Part shown: piece after piece, positions 35,120 to 44,106 of the stretch
Layout: each line of letters starts with the position of its first letter
How positions within the stretch are numbered: the stretch's first letter is position 1
From: Phaeodactylum tricornutum CCAP 1055/1
Taxonomy: Eukaryota > Bacillariophyta > Bacillariophyceae > Surirellales > Neidiaceae
DNA length: 64,000 nt
Assembly (NCBI RefSeq): GCF_000150955.2
Contig: NC_011699.1
Span: forward strand, 1-64,000
Reading direction: 5' to 3'
Position numbers and translations under genes: made by a program
The notes under the pieces: generated by a model
The model's database searches: none
What the model was told of the DNA's origin: nothing
What the model saw: the letters and a program-made list of their open reading frames with translations, nothing else

Positions 35120-38100
35120 ATGGTTCCCGCCACCCGGCAAATGACGAGTGCAGCCGTCTATGCCCACCTTTTGGACAACGTACTTCTTCTTCCCCAAGGG
35201 CATCCTATCCGCCTCAGTTTTGAGCAACAAGGATATGAATCGGCTGATGATCTTCTGTGTATTTTTGAGAATGAACTTGAGTCTCTTGGATACACTCCTT
35301 CTGTCCTTCCCGACGGCCTGGAAAACCCGCCAACTATACCCCTTCTCATGGCGCACCGACAGATCATACGTCATTTCTTGCGCTGGCAGGCATCTTTGGA
35401 ACGACAAAAGGGGACACCCTTGAAGAACTCCGAGCTTGTTGCACTTAACAATGAAGATTTTGTCCTTTACCGTCGCTCAGCCCTTGGTCAAGTCTCGACA
35501 GCAACTGCACCGGTTAATGCTCCCCCAACTGTCCAGAGCCCCATAGGAAAGACACGTTCGGCTGTCGAGGACTTCAAGCGTGGGATCAAACGTGACAAAA
35601 CTCACTATCCCGTGCTTAAAGATGATCGGTACTGGGACAACTTTTATCGGTCGTTTGTTGTTACTGCCGTAACACATAACGTTGACAAAGTTCTAGATCC
35701 GACGTACATCCCTACCGATCCCTTGGAGAAATCCCTTTTTGAAGAGCAGAACAAGTTCGTATATTCTGCTCTAGAGCATACTCTCCAGACGGACATGGGC
35801 AAGAACATTGTACGCGAGCATAGTTTCGACTTCAATGCCCAGGAAGTTTTCCGTAAGGTTGTGAAACACTACACAGAGTCCGCTAGCGCGAAGATTAGTT
35901 CGTCTACTACCCTGGGATACCTTACAACTGCAAAGTACGGATCGTCATGGACTGGCACAGCAGAAGGTTTTATTCTTCACTGGAAAAATCACTTGCGCAT
36001 CTACAATGACACTGTTCCTGCTGGTGAACAGCTTCCTCAGCAACTATGCCTTAGTCTTTTGGAGAATGCTGTTCATGATGTACCTGAGCTTCGACAGGTA
36101 AAAATCACTGCAACTCTTGACTTAGCAAAGGGAGGTAATCCTATTAGCTATGGTGGTTATCTCAGTCTACTACTCGCATCGGCATCGCTCTACGACAACG
36201 GCAATAATCTATCTAATTCTCGTAGTGGCAAGAACAAGCGCAACATCTATGCTAATGAACTAGAGTACAATCCGATGGATTTTGAGAGTAAACCGGATGT
36301 AGACTATGATATAGATGTGTCGCCTACCGCAATCTACGAAGCCAATGCTCATGCCCGTAAGAGCAGTTCCCGGAATCGTAGTCCGGCAACTAATCGCGAG
36401 CGACCTTACATCCCTCGTGAAATGTGGAACCTGCTCTCCGACGATGCCAAAGCCATCCTCCAAGGCTTAATAGCCCCCGGGAAGCAGGCCCCGTTGAATA
36501 ATAGTTCGCCACACCAATCGTTGCAGGCCAATACGCACGATACCATTGGCGCGGAACAAATCACAACGGACACCTTCCATGATTGCGCACCCGAAACTGA
36601 ATTGCTTGCCCACCTGACTGAGCGTGTTAGTCACATGAGCGACGGCGACATACGTAAGGTACTTGCCGCATCTCGTAATGGTCCCGCCTATGATGAGCCC
36701 ACACCACTGCAATCTAACGTACTTCAATATCAAGTGTCTCGTCACAACGTCATTGAAACTACGGCAGCCCTCGTCGACCGTGGAGCCAATGGAGGTCTTG
36801 CCGGCAGTGATGTCATGGTCTTGCATAAAACAGGTCGTTCTGCAACCATCACAGGTATCAATGATCATACCTTGTCCGATTTGGACATTGTCACCGCTGC
36901 TGGCTACACTGAATCCCAAAATGGCCCCATCATTCTCATTATGAACCAATACGCCCATTTGGGACAGGGTAAAACTATCCACTCCAGTGCACAGCTTGAA
37001 CACTATCGCAACCATGTCGAAGACCGTTCCCGTACTGTAGGAGGTAACCAGCGAATTGTAACATTGGATGACTACATCATCCCATTGCACATTCGACAAG
37101 GACTCGCGTACATGGATATGCGGCGTCCTACCGACAAGGAACTTGCGACCCTTCCACACGTTGTCCTAACCTCCGACGTCGACTGGGATCCCTCCGTACT
37201 TGACCACGAAATTGATCTCGCAACCTCTTGGTATGATGACATATATGATTTGCCTCAATCACCTTACGTTGAACCACGTTTTGACCATACAGGCAAATAC
37301 CTCCATCGTCACATTTCCCTTTGCAACCATCGCGATGACGTTGTTGACCGTGTATTATATTGCCAACAGCACCTCGTCACGAAAAATGTGCAAGATTATG
37401 AGGCCCTTCGTCCGTGTTTTGGATGGGTCTCTGCTGAAACCGTTCGCAAGACCATCATGGCGACCACGCAGCATGCACGCGAAGTATATAACGCTCCGTT
37501 ACGCAAACATTTTAAGTCTCGCTTTCCCGCTCTAAATGTACACCGTCGTAATGAACCAGTTGCTACCGATACCATTTGGTCCGACACCCCTGCTGTCGAT
37601 AATGGTGCTAAATTTGCACAACTTTTCGTTGGTCGACGCTCCCTTGTCACCGACGCTTACCCCATGAAAACTGACAAAGAATTCGTCAATACCCTTGAGG
37701 ACCATATCCGTTACCGGGGTGCCATGGACAAATTGATTAGCGATCGTGCCCAGGTTGAAATCAGCAAAAAGGTCACCGATATTACACGCGCATATAATAT
37801 CGACCAGTGGCAAAGTGAACCAAACCATCAACACCAAAACTTTGCCGAACGTCGTATTGCCACTATCGAGGCTAATACCAACAACATTCTCAATCTTTCC
37901 GGTGCCCCTGATTCCGCCTGGTTACTTTGCGTGACATATGTTTGTTATGTTTTCAACCATTTGGCACATGAATCCCTAGATAACCGCACTCCCCTTGAAG
38001 TCCTCACCGGCTCCACGCCTGATATCAGTGTTCTCCTTCAGTTTCATTTTTGGGAACCGGTCTATTATAAGCTCGAAAATGCGACATTTCCTTCTGGTGG

Positions 38101-40816
38101 TACCGAACAACAAGGACGTTTTGTTGGCATCGCCGACTCCGTCGGCGACGCTCTCACTTATAAGATCCTTACCCACACCACCAACCGCATTCTTCATCGC
38201 TCTAGTGTCCGTTCTGCGACCATTCCCGGACAAACCAACCTACGCCTTACGCCACAGGATGGGGAGAGTGGTCCTAAACCCATCAACTTTATCAAGTCGC
38301 GTAGAACCGAAAACAAAAATTCCTATGCCATTAAGGAGTTGCCTGGTTTCACACCTGATGACCTTATAGGTCGTACGTTCCTCACCGACACTCGGGATGA
38401 TGGGGAGCGTTTGAAGGCACGAATCACGCGGAAAATATTGGACCCAGACAAGCCCTCGGATGTAAAGTTCCTTGTCGAAATCAATGATGGTGAATATGAC
38501 GAGATTCTAGCATACAACGAAATTCTAGATAAAATCGAGACGAATCTAGATAAGGAACTCCATGACACGGAACGACAGTGGAGTTTTAAGGACATCGTCG
38601 CGCACGAAGGACCTCTTTTACCACGCGATAAGAACTACAAGGGGTCCAGATTCAACGTACTTGTCAATTGGGAGACTGGGGAGTCTACCTATGAGCCGCT
38701 AGACGTTATCGGTGTCGATGACCCAATTACATGCGCTGTCTATGCTAAGAGTCAAGGACTATTAGACACTCCAGGATGGAAGAAATTCAAGCGCCTCGTA
38801 ACTAGGGATAAGCAGGTCCAGCGACTCGTCAACCAAACTCGTCAGCAGACTAGTCGAGTCGAGCCCACTCACAAGTTTGGCTACCAAATTCCTCGCGACC
38901 ATAAGGATGCCATTGCTATTGATACGCTCAATGGTAATCGTAATTGGCAAGATGCAGAGAGTATTGAGAGAGCCCAGCTCCACGAATATGAGACTTTCGT
39001 TGACATCGGTAAGGCTACCACACTCGGTAAACATGTTACGAATGCACCCAAAGGCTACAAGAAGATTCGTGTCCATACCGTATACGACGTCAAGCATGAC
39101 GGTAGGCACAAGGCCAGAATGGTTGCTGGAGGGCATCTAACTCCTGTCCCAACCGAAAGCGTGTACTCTGGTGTGGTCTCTCTACGCAGTCTTCGTATTG
39201 TTGTCTTCCTTGCTGAATTAAATGGACTTAAGCTATGGGGAGCTGACATAGGCAATGCGTATCTGGAAGCAAAAACAAAAGAGAAGGTGTTCATTGTTGC
39301 AGGCCCAGAATTCGCTGAACTCGAGGGACACATACTTGTTATCAACAAGGCACTCTACGGACTTCGAAGCAGTGGCCTACGTTGGCACGAACGGTTCGCA
39401 GATACCCTTCGCGATCTAGGTTTCACCGCTAGCAAGGCAGATTCTGATGTTTGGATGAGAGAGAATAGTGGTGTCTATGAGTACATTGCAGTTTACGTCG
39501 ATGATATAGCCGTTGCTGCCCAGGACCCCGAAGGAATCATCCGTCAACTCAAGGAAAAGTACAAGTACAAACTAAAGGGTGTAGGCCCATTGCAATACCA
39601 TCTGGGGTGTACTTTCGAACGCGATAAGGATGGTACGCTGTCGTATCACCCAAGGAAGTACATATCGAGAATGATGGAACAATATGAGCGAATCTTCAAG
39701 GAACCAACAAGGATGTACGTATCGCCGCTGGAGAAGGGCGATCACCCAGAGTTGGATTCGACTCCTGAACTTGATGAAAACGGTATCAAACAGTACCAGT
39801 CTCTTATTGGTAGTTTGCAATGGTTGATTACGCTTGGCCGCTTTGATATAGCGACAGCAGTCATGAGCATGTCTAGATACCGGGTGGCACCTCGTGAGGG
39901 GCATCTTGACAGACTAAAAAGGATGTACGGATACATCAAGAAAATGAAGAATGGTGCAATCAGGGTCCGAACCGATGAACCAGAATATACAGACCTCCCC
40001 GACAAACCACGTGATTGGACGACTTCGGTGTATGGGAATGTTAAAGAACTGCTTCCCCATAATGCCCCGACGGCTCTTGGAAAGTACGTGATGCTGACCA
40101 GTTACGTTGACGCAAATCTATACCATGACATGGTAACGGGTCGCTCCGTAACGGGTGTTTTACACCTTGTCAACCAAACCCCATTTGAATGGTATTCCAA
40201 AAGACAAGCAACCGTCGAGACAGCCACGTACGGTTCAGAATTTGTTGCCGCACGTATTGCAGTCGAGCAAATTATAGACATACGAACCACCTTACGATTC
40301 CTTGGAGTTCCCATACGGGGCAAGTCGGTACTTTTCGGAGACAATCAATCGGTCATTATTAGTTCGACGGAACCGCAGTCTCCAATCAACAAGCGACACA
40401 ACGCATTGTCCTACCACAGGGTGCGTGAGGCAATTGCCGCTGGGATTGTTGATTTTCGGAAGATCTTGGGTGCTGAGAATGTTGCCGACGTCCTCAGTAA
40501 GCATTGGGGTTTCCAACAAGCGTGGCCTGTTCTAAAACCACTTTTGTTTTGGCAAGGAGACACATCAAAATGTGAGGTAAAGGATTCCAAGCCATCAAGT
40601 CAGGCCGATGGGGAGTGTCACGGTATACACCAAGGCGACATGTCCCTACGACAAGTGACACCTAACATGGGTAACGGAAGTGTGAATCAGAGTAAAGAGC
40701 ATGGTGGAACCGTGGCATTTATGTCGGCCTTATTGCACGACACAATGTATTCGCGCCGTGATCAAGGATATCCTTTGAGTGAAGATGCAGGAGCAGAATA
40801 CAAGAATGAGGATTAG
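35120..40816 (+). CDS. polyprotein of element E (gag-protease-integrase-RT-RNase H)
   Basis: One open frame of about 1898 codons. The ATG at 35120 sits in a strong context (GCCACCATGG). Approximate parts: gag to residue 430; a protease-like stretch near residue 555 with D-R-G-A-N-G-G; integrase about 740-960, with an H-C type zinc region (HLVTKNVQDYEALRPCFGW) and the core motif EPNHQHQNFAERR; a chromo-like segment about 1155-1215; reverse transcriptase about 1320-1560 with VAGGHLTPV and YVDDIAVAA; RNase H about 1650-1790 with VDANLYHDM, ATYGSEFVAAR and FGDNQSV. The last ~67 codons run into the 3' LTR and end there. The element looks whole. Confidence 0.92.
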   Translation: MVPATRQMTSAAVYAHLLDNVLLLPQGHPIRLSFEQQGYESADDLLCIFENELESLGYTPSVLPDGLENPPTIPLLMAHRQIIRHFLRWQASLERQKGTPLKNSELVALNNEDFVLYRRSALGQVSTATAPVNAPPTVQSPIGKTRSAVEDFKRGIKRDKTHYPVLKDDRYWDNFYRSFVVTAVTHNVDKVLDPTYIPTDPLEKSLFEEQNKFVYSALEHTLQTDMGKNIVREHSFDFNAQEVFRKVVKHYTESASAKISSSTTLGYLTTAKYGSSWTGTAEGFILHWKNHLRIYNDTVPAGEQLPQQLCLSLLENAVHDVPELRQVKITATLDLAKGGNPISYGGYLSLLLASASLYDNGNNLSNSRSGKNKRNIYANELEYNPMDFESKPDVDYDIDVSPTAIYEANAHARKSSSRNRSPATNRERPYIPREMWNLLSDDAKAILQGLIAPGKQAPLNNSSPHQSLQANTHDTIGAEQITTDTFHDCAPETELLAHLTERVSHMSDGDIRKVLAASRNGPAYDEPTPLQSNVLQYQVSRHNVIETTAALVDRGANGGLAGSDVMVLHKTGRSATITGINDHTLSDLDIVTAAGYTESQNGPIILIMNQYAHLGQGKTIHSSAQLEHYRNHVEDRSRTVGGNQRIVTLDDYIIPLHIRQGLAYMDMRRPTDKELATLPHVVLTSDVDWDPSVLDHEIDLATSWYDDIYDLPQSPYVEPRFDHTGKYLHRHISLCNHRDDVVDRVLYCQQHLVTKNVQDYEALRPCFGWVSAETVRKTIMATTQHAREVYNAPLRKHFKSRFPALNVHRRNEPVATDTIWSDTPAVDNGAKFAQLFVGRRSLVTDAYPMKTDKEFVNTLEDHIRYRGAMDKLISDRAQVEISKKVTDITRAYNIDQWQSEPNHQHQNFAERRIATIEANTNNILNLSGAPDSAWLLCVTYVCYVFNHLAHESLDNRTPLEVLTGSTPDISVLLQFHFWEPVYYKLENATFPSGGTEQQGRFVGIADSVGDALTYKILTHTTNRILHRSSVRSATIPGQTNLRLTPQDGESGPKPINFIKSRRTENKNSYAIKELPGFTPDDLIGRTFLTDTRDDGERLKARITRKILDPDKPSDVKFLVEINDGEYDEILAYNEILDKIETNLDKELHDTERQWSFKDIVAHEGPLLPRDKNYKGSRFNVLVNWETGESTYEPLDVIGVDDPITCAVYAKSQGLLDTPGWKKFKRLVTRDKQVQRLVNQTRQQTSRVEPTHKFGYQIPRDHKDAIAIDTLNGNRNWQDAESIERAQLHEYETFVDIGKATTLGKHVTNAPKGYKKIRVHTVYDVKHDGRHKARMVAGGHLTPVPTESVYSGVVSLRSLRIVVFLAELNGLKLWGADIGNAYLEAKTKEKVFIVAGPEFAELEGHILVINKALYGLRSSGLRWHERFADTLRDLGFTASKADSDVWMRENSGVYEYIAVYVDDIAVAAQDPEGIIRQLKEKYKYKLKGVGPLQYHLGCTFERDKDGTLSYHPRKYISRMMEQYERIFKEPTRMYVSPLEKGDHPELDSTPELDENGIKQYQSLIGSLQWLITLGRFDIATAVMSMSRYRVAPREGHLDRLKRMYGYIKKMKNGAIRVRTDEPEYTDLPDKPRDWTTSVYGNVKELLPHNAPTALGKYVMLTSYVDANLYHDMVTGRSVTGVLHLVNQTPFEWYSKRQATVETATYGSEFVAARIAVEQIIDIRTTLRFLGVPIRGKSVLFGDNQSVIISSTEPQSPINKRHNALSYHRVREAIAAGIVDFRKILGAENVADVLSKHWGFQQAWPVLKPLLFWQGDTSKCEVKDSKPSSQADGECHGIHQGDMSLRQVTPNMGNGSVNQSKEHGGTVAFMSALLHDTMYSRRDQGYPLSEDAGAEYKNED

Positions 40817-41229
40817 GATACAGTCCCACGAATTACAAGGCAAGTTACAGACAGGTTTGGATACTCGCTGAGTGATTCTATGTGGGATTTATACTTAAAA
40901 GGGATATACTCTATGTGGGAGTAAGATTATCTGGCACATGGTAAGAGGTCTTCTATCTGATAGAATGGCCAATTCTCATGGACTAGTAGTAGAATAATCT
41001 TCCTCTCATTGTTTTAGAAAGTCATTGATCCAAATATTGCATTAGCATAGGTCCTCGTATCCGCTGTCTAACCCGTGGGAAGCGTCGTAAGCGAGTTGAG
41101 TTTTACAGTCCCTAAGTTCACTTAGGTGTATCGCAGGTCGTTCGTAATAACGCCCACTTGCGTTTACCAGGTATTGTCGACACAGCGTTTTCCTGTTCTA
41201 CGTACGTACATTGGTTGTACTACGTAACA
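40616..41229 (+). repeat. 3' LTR of element E
   Basis: 614 bp, the partner of 33835-34448. It directly follows the polypurine tract GATGGGGAG and is followed by the second GCAGG target repeat. The polyprotein frame stops 201 bp inside it. Confidence 0.95.
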
Positions 41230-41390
41230 GCAGGCTTCGGCAACTCAACAACAACATGAAGAGCCAGGTATTTTAGATTTACCTCCCCAGGCACTATCGG
41301 ACTTGGCGATCACTCAAACACTCAAATCACAACAAATCACCCTACCTTTGATCCCGTTACCTCAGCGTAGAACAATGGGTCTGATAAATT

Positions 41391-41538
41391 AGAAAACTGC
41401 AACGATAACGGGCTAAAACATGTCTGTGGGACCAAAGGATTGTAGATACAATAAAAAGACGTAAAACAAAGACCTATAAGCATAAACCCAAGATAAAGGG
41501 ATAAAGAACCCACATATGCTTGCCGTAGGGTTTTTCTA
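41391..41538 (-). repeat. 5' LTR of element D
   Basis: 148 bp, the partner of 27631-27777. The primer-binding site lies directly left of it (41376-41388, minus strand). The target repeat AGTTT follows at 41539-41543, after which the coding of element O resumes. Confidence 0.85.
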
Positions 41539-41543
41539 AGTTT

Positions 41544-42685
41544 GGATGACTACGTGAAAGCTGCAGTAACCAACGTTGAGAACAAGCTTTTCAAAATTGG
41601 GCAGAGGTTTACCACGCGGTCAGGACACACGGTTATATTGCAATGATACCATCCGGAATCGGATGTATCACCAGTGTTGGGAGCGGGGAAGGCTAACTAC
41701 TACCAAAATCTGATTGTAATCTTGCAACGGGCAGTTGAATTGGGGCGGATTGATATCTTTGTGCAAGTGTTGATGCTGTCGCAATATCTTGCTCAGCCCA
41801 GGGAGGGACATTTGGATCAAGTGTTTCACATATTTGGATATCTGAAGGTACATGGACGATCTAAAGTTGTTTTTGACAATACATTTTTTTGTGGAAAGGC
41901 AAGTTTACTCAGTGTGATTGGCAGGATTTCTACCCTGACGCGAAAGAACCGATTCCGGGTAATATGCCGGAGCCTCGTGGTAAGGAAGTTCAGTTGAGTG
42001 CTTTTGTTGATGCAGATCATGCGGGCAATCAGGTGACGCGTCGTTTGAGAACGGGTGTTTTGATATTTGTGAATAAGGCACCGGTGATATGGTTTTCGAA
42101 GCGACAGAACACTGTGGAAACATCTATGCTTGGTTCGGAATTTGTTGCCATGAAGATTGCAACGGAGCTATTGATTGGTTTGCGGTAAAAACTTTGAATG
42201 ATGGGTTTGCCTCTGGATGGACCGGCAAACATTTTTGGGGACAATCAATCAGTAGTTACCAATGCGTTGTGATTGGAGTTGGTTTTGAAAAAGAAATATG
42301 TTAGCATTTGCTATCATTGTGTGAGAGAAGCGTGTGCAGCCGACATCATTCGGATTGCTTGTGAGAGTACCAAGACAAACCTAGCGGATTTGCTAAAGAA
42401 GAATTTGGATGGTCATCGGATTCAAGAACTAGTTTTGCGGATCTTGTATTGACTTTATTTGGGTCCCTTGCTTTGGAAGAAGCATTGTACCTCCCACTGT
42501 GCGGAATTGCATTACAAGAGTGGGTTTCTGTGAGCGTTGTTACAACGTGAATATGATTTTTATATTTGTTTTTAAGATGGTTGTCGATTTGGTTGTTGAT
42601 CATGGATTTGGTCATGATCCCAGATACTGGACAGATTGTTTGGTCACCTTATCATTCTGAGTTATGAATAATAATGTGAGGGGAC
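41544..42685 (+). other. 3' part of element O: end of reverse transcriptase, RNase H, polypurine tract
   Basis: The end of the reverse transcriptase and RNase H of O, recognisable by LAQPREGHLDQVFHIFGYLK, by AFVDADHAGNQVTRRLRTGV and by WFSKRQNTVETSMLGSEFVA. The region is decayed. It ends with GTGAGGGGAC (42676-42685), the same polypurine tract as element D. Confidence 0.8.
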
Positions 42686-42835
42686 TGAGCAAATCCAGTG
42701 GTAGTGGACCTGGTGATGTGACATAGGTAGTATGTCACAGCCCCTATAATTCAATCTTATGTTGCGTATCATCACGTCCTGTATGGAATGTACTGTAAAT
42801 TATGGACCTACGTATCCACTACAGTGAGATTAACA
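42686..42835 (+). repeat. right (3') LTR of element O
   Basis: 150 bp beginning TGAGCAAATCC and ending GATTAACA; the partner of 15638-15786, 27 kb away. Confidence 0.9.
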
Positions 42836-44106
42836 GAAGGTGGACTTATCTCAATTCAAAATTTACAGTTAGCATCAATGGTATCCGTGTCAAATAGCTG
42901 CTCTCCCCTGGTGTATAGAACCAGTCTGCTACGCACAACAAGCAAATTGGGGTTTTATATTTGTGGGCCTAGTTTACAGCCAAGGATGAATCTGACTCCC
43001 ACTCCAGGTAGTATGAAATTGTATAACTCAAATGTTTTTATATCTGATCTCTTGTCTGCTTATACAATGAAATATGCATCTACTTTAATGTAGCTTATTT
43101 TCTGCCTAGACCTAGCAGCTCTGCCTCCGTTTTGGACTGTTGCTTGTAATTTACCTTGGAGAGCCTTACATGAAGGCAAGTCCAAAAAATCATACCAAAC
43201 CTTTCACAGTACATTTTACAAGGTAAACATTGCAACTCTTTGCATTTGATTAGATGCTTTTTAATATTTCTGAGAGGCCTCTTGGTAGTCCACATCCCGG
43301 GGTGGTTTGCCTGTTTGATGCATTGTGCATCAACACAGTAGTTTGATGTCTTGCCGTTGCGACGGGAATGGTGGCAACGCGTAGATTGCTGCTTTTGTCA
43401 AAGTCACTTTGAATGATGAAGCAAAAATCTTACAGTAGGTAGCTTCAGGTCCTACTTTTGTTTCACTAGAACAGGAGATATACTTTCAAACAATGTTGCA
43501 TTGGTGGAATCCCAATACAGACAAGAAGTCCGAGAACTAACCTTACGGCTCGTACTTTGCCATTGCGGCTAGCTGCTTTTATTTAAAACTGCAATCAAGA
43601 TGCTTGAAAGGTCAGTACCATATATCATGCCAGATAACAATCAAATTGATGACGTAACGAACCAATTGCCCACAGTTTGCGTTCAAATGTCTATGTAACA
43701 TTTGACGGTGACATGAGTTGACAGCGAAATACGGTTTTCACTGTTGCGGCCTTATTCACAGTCACTGCCTTGCCGCTATTTTCCAATGTGTCCGAGTAAC
43801 GGTAACTCTGTACTTACTTATCTGAAGTCGTTGACAGTCAAGTTCAGGCTGCCCAAGCCTCCTCCGTTGTCAGGCCGAAAAACAGGCCTTCACGAATCTA
43901 ACTCATTGTTACTGTCAGGCTTTTCGCCGTGGAGTCGCAAGATTTTCTTACCCGTGAATAGGGTTTATACTACGAGAAGCAGATGTGGAGCTTCCTATAT
44001 AAGAGAAAGAAGGCTTTGTATCAAGGCCTCATTCATGATTTAAGGCCTTTAGTAAAATTTGGGATAAAATCAAAATCAAAGGTACTGGCATTTATTTGCT
44101 TGAGCG
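42836..44106. other. intergenic, right flank of the nest, no gene recognised
   Basis: About 1.27 kb of AT-rich DNA between the nest and the CobW gene. Short frames exist (42788-43093 plus, 43095-43295 minus, 43744-44043 plus), but none has a recognisable domain. A decayed transposon could hide here. The last few hundred bases should hold the CobW promoter. Confidence 0.45.

Larger units (their letters stand above)
33835..41229 (+). mobile_element. copia-like LTR retrotransposon E, looks whole and young, inserted in element D
   Basis: 7395 bp with two 614-bp LTRs (33835-34448 and 40616-41229) that differ at only two positions seen by eye. It is flanked by the 5-bp repeat GCAGG (33830-33834 and 41230-41234). 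The primer-binding site GATTAACAGTCTTGA is at 34449-34463, a leader of about 650 bp follows, one long frame codes for the polyprotein, and the polypurine tract GATGGGGAG (40607-40615) precedes the 3' LTR. Domain order gag, protease, integrase, reverse transcriptase, RNase H is that of Ty1/copia; the diatom CoDi group is likely. It looks whole, with no break seen. It is the youngest element in the nest. Confidence 0.95.
27631..41538 (-). mobile_element. copia-like LTR retrotransposon D, decayed, inserted in O and itself split by S and E
   Basis: On the minus strand, with short LTRs of 147-148 bp: 5' at 41391-41538, 3' at 27631-27777. The primer-binding site TTTATCAGACCCA (41376-41388) and the polypurine tract GTGAGGGGAC (27778-27787) are the same as in element O. 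Coding remains, in leftward order: gag about 32810-31740, protease about 31600-31000, integrase about 31000-29820, reverse transcriptase 29600-28880 and RNase H 28850-27990. It carries roughly ten breaks besides its two insertions. The long stretch between gag and the 5' LTR (32811-41390) holds S and E. LTRs differ at about 9 of 148 positions, so it is old. LTR ends are not TG/CA but read (T)AGAAAAC..GTTTTTCTA, a small inverted repeat. Confidence 0.85.
15638..42835 (+). mobile_element. outer copia-like LTR retrotransposon O, broken, split by elements A and D
   Basis: Two direct LTRs of about 150 bp (15638-15786 and 42686-42835), both TG..CA, enclose the whole nest. The left LTR is followed by the primer-binding site TTTATCAGACCCA (15790-15802); the right LTR is preceded by the polypurine tract GTGAGGGGAC (42676-42685). 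Parts on the plus strand: leader 15787-16463, gag 23023-24381, protease around 24540-25000 (motif DSHADMCI), integrase around 25000-26100, a chromo-like segment around 26570-26740, reverse transcriptase 26870-27625, and the rest of reverse transcriptase plus RNase H 41544-42460. Integrase before reverse transcriptase places it in Ty1/copia, and the diatom CoDi group is likely. Without A, D and their target repeats it is about 6.7 kb. It carries at least six breaks besides the two insertions. LTRs differ at about 8 of 150 positions, so it is old. No convincing target duplication is left (GAGGT against GAAGG). Confidence 0.88.

Noticed and set aside
36467-37159. A minus-strand frame of 230 codons inside element E.
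   Set aside because: Antisense to the polyprotein, no domain; explained by codon bias of the coding strand.
15638-42840. A 5-bp target duplication for outer element O (GAGGT / GAAGG).
   Set aside because: The two flanks agree at only three of five positions, so it cannot be claimed; it may have decayed or been changed by recombination.
43095-43295. A basic minus-strand frame (66 codons) in the right flank of the nest, considered as a transposase piece.
   Set aside because: No catalytic motif, no terminal repeats and no continuation on either side.
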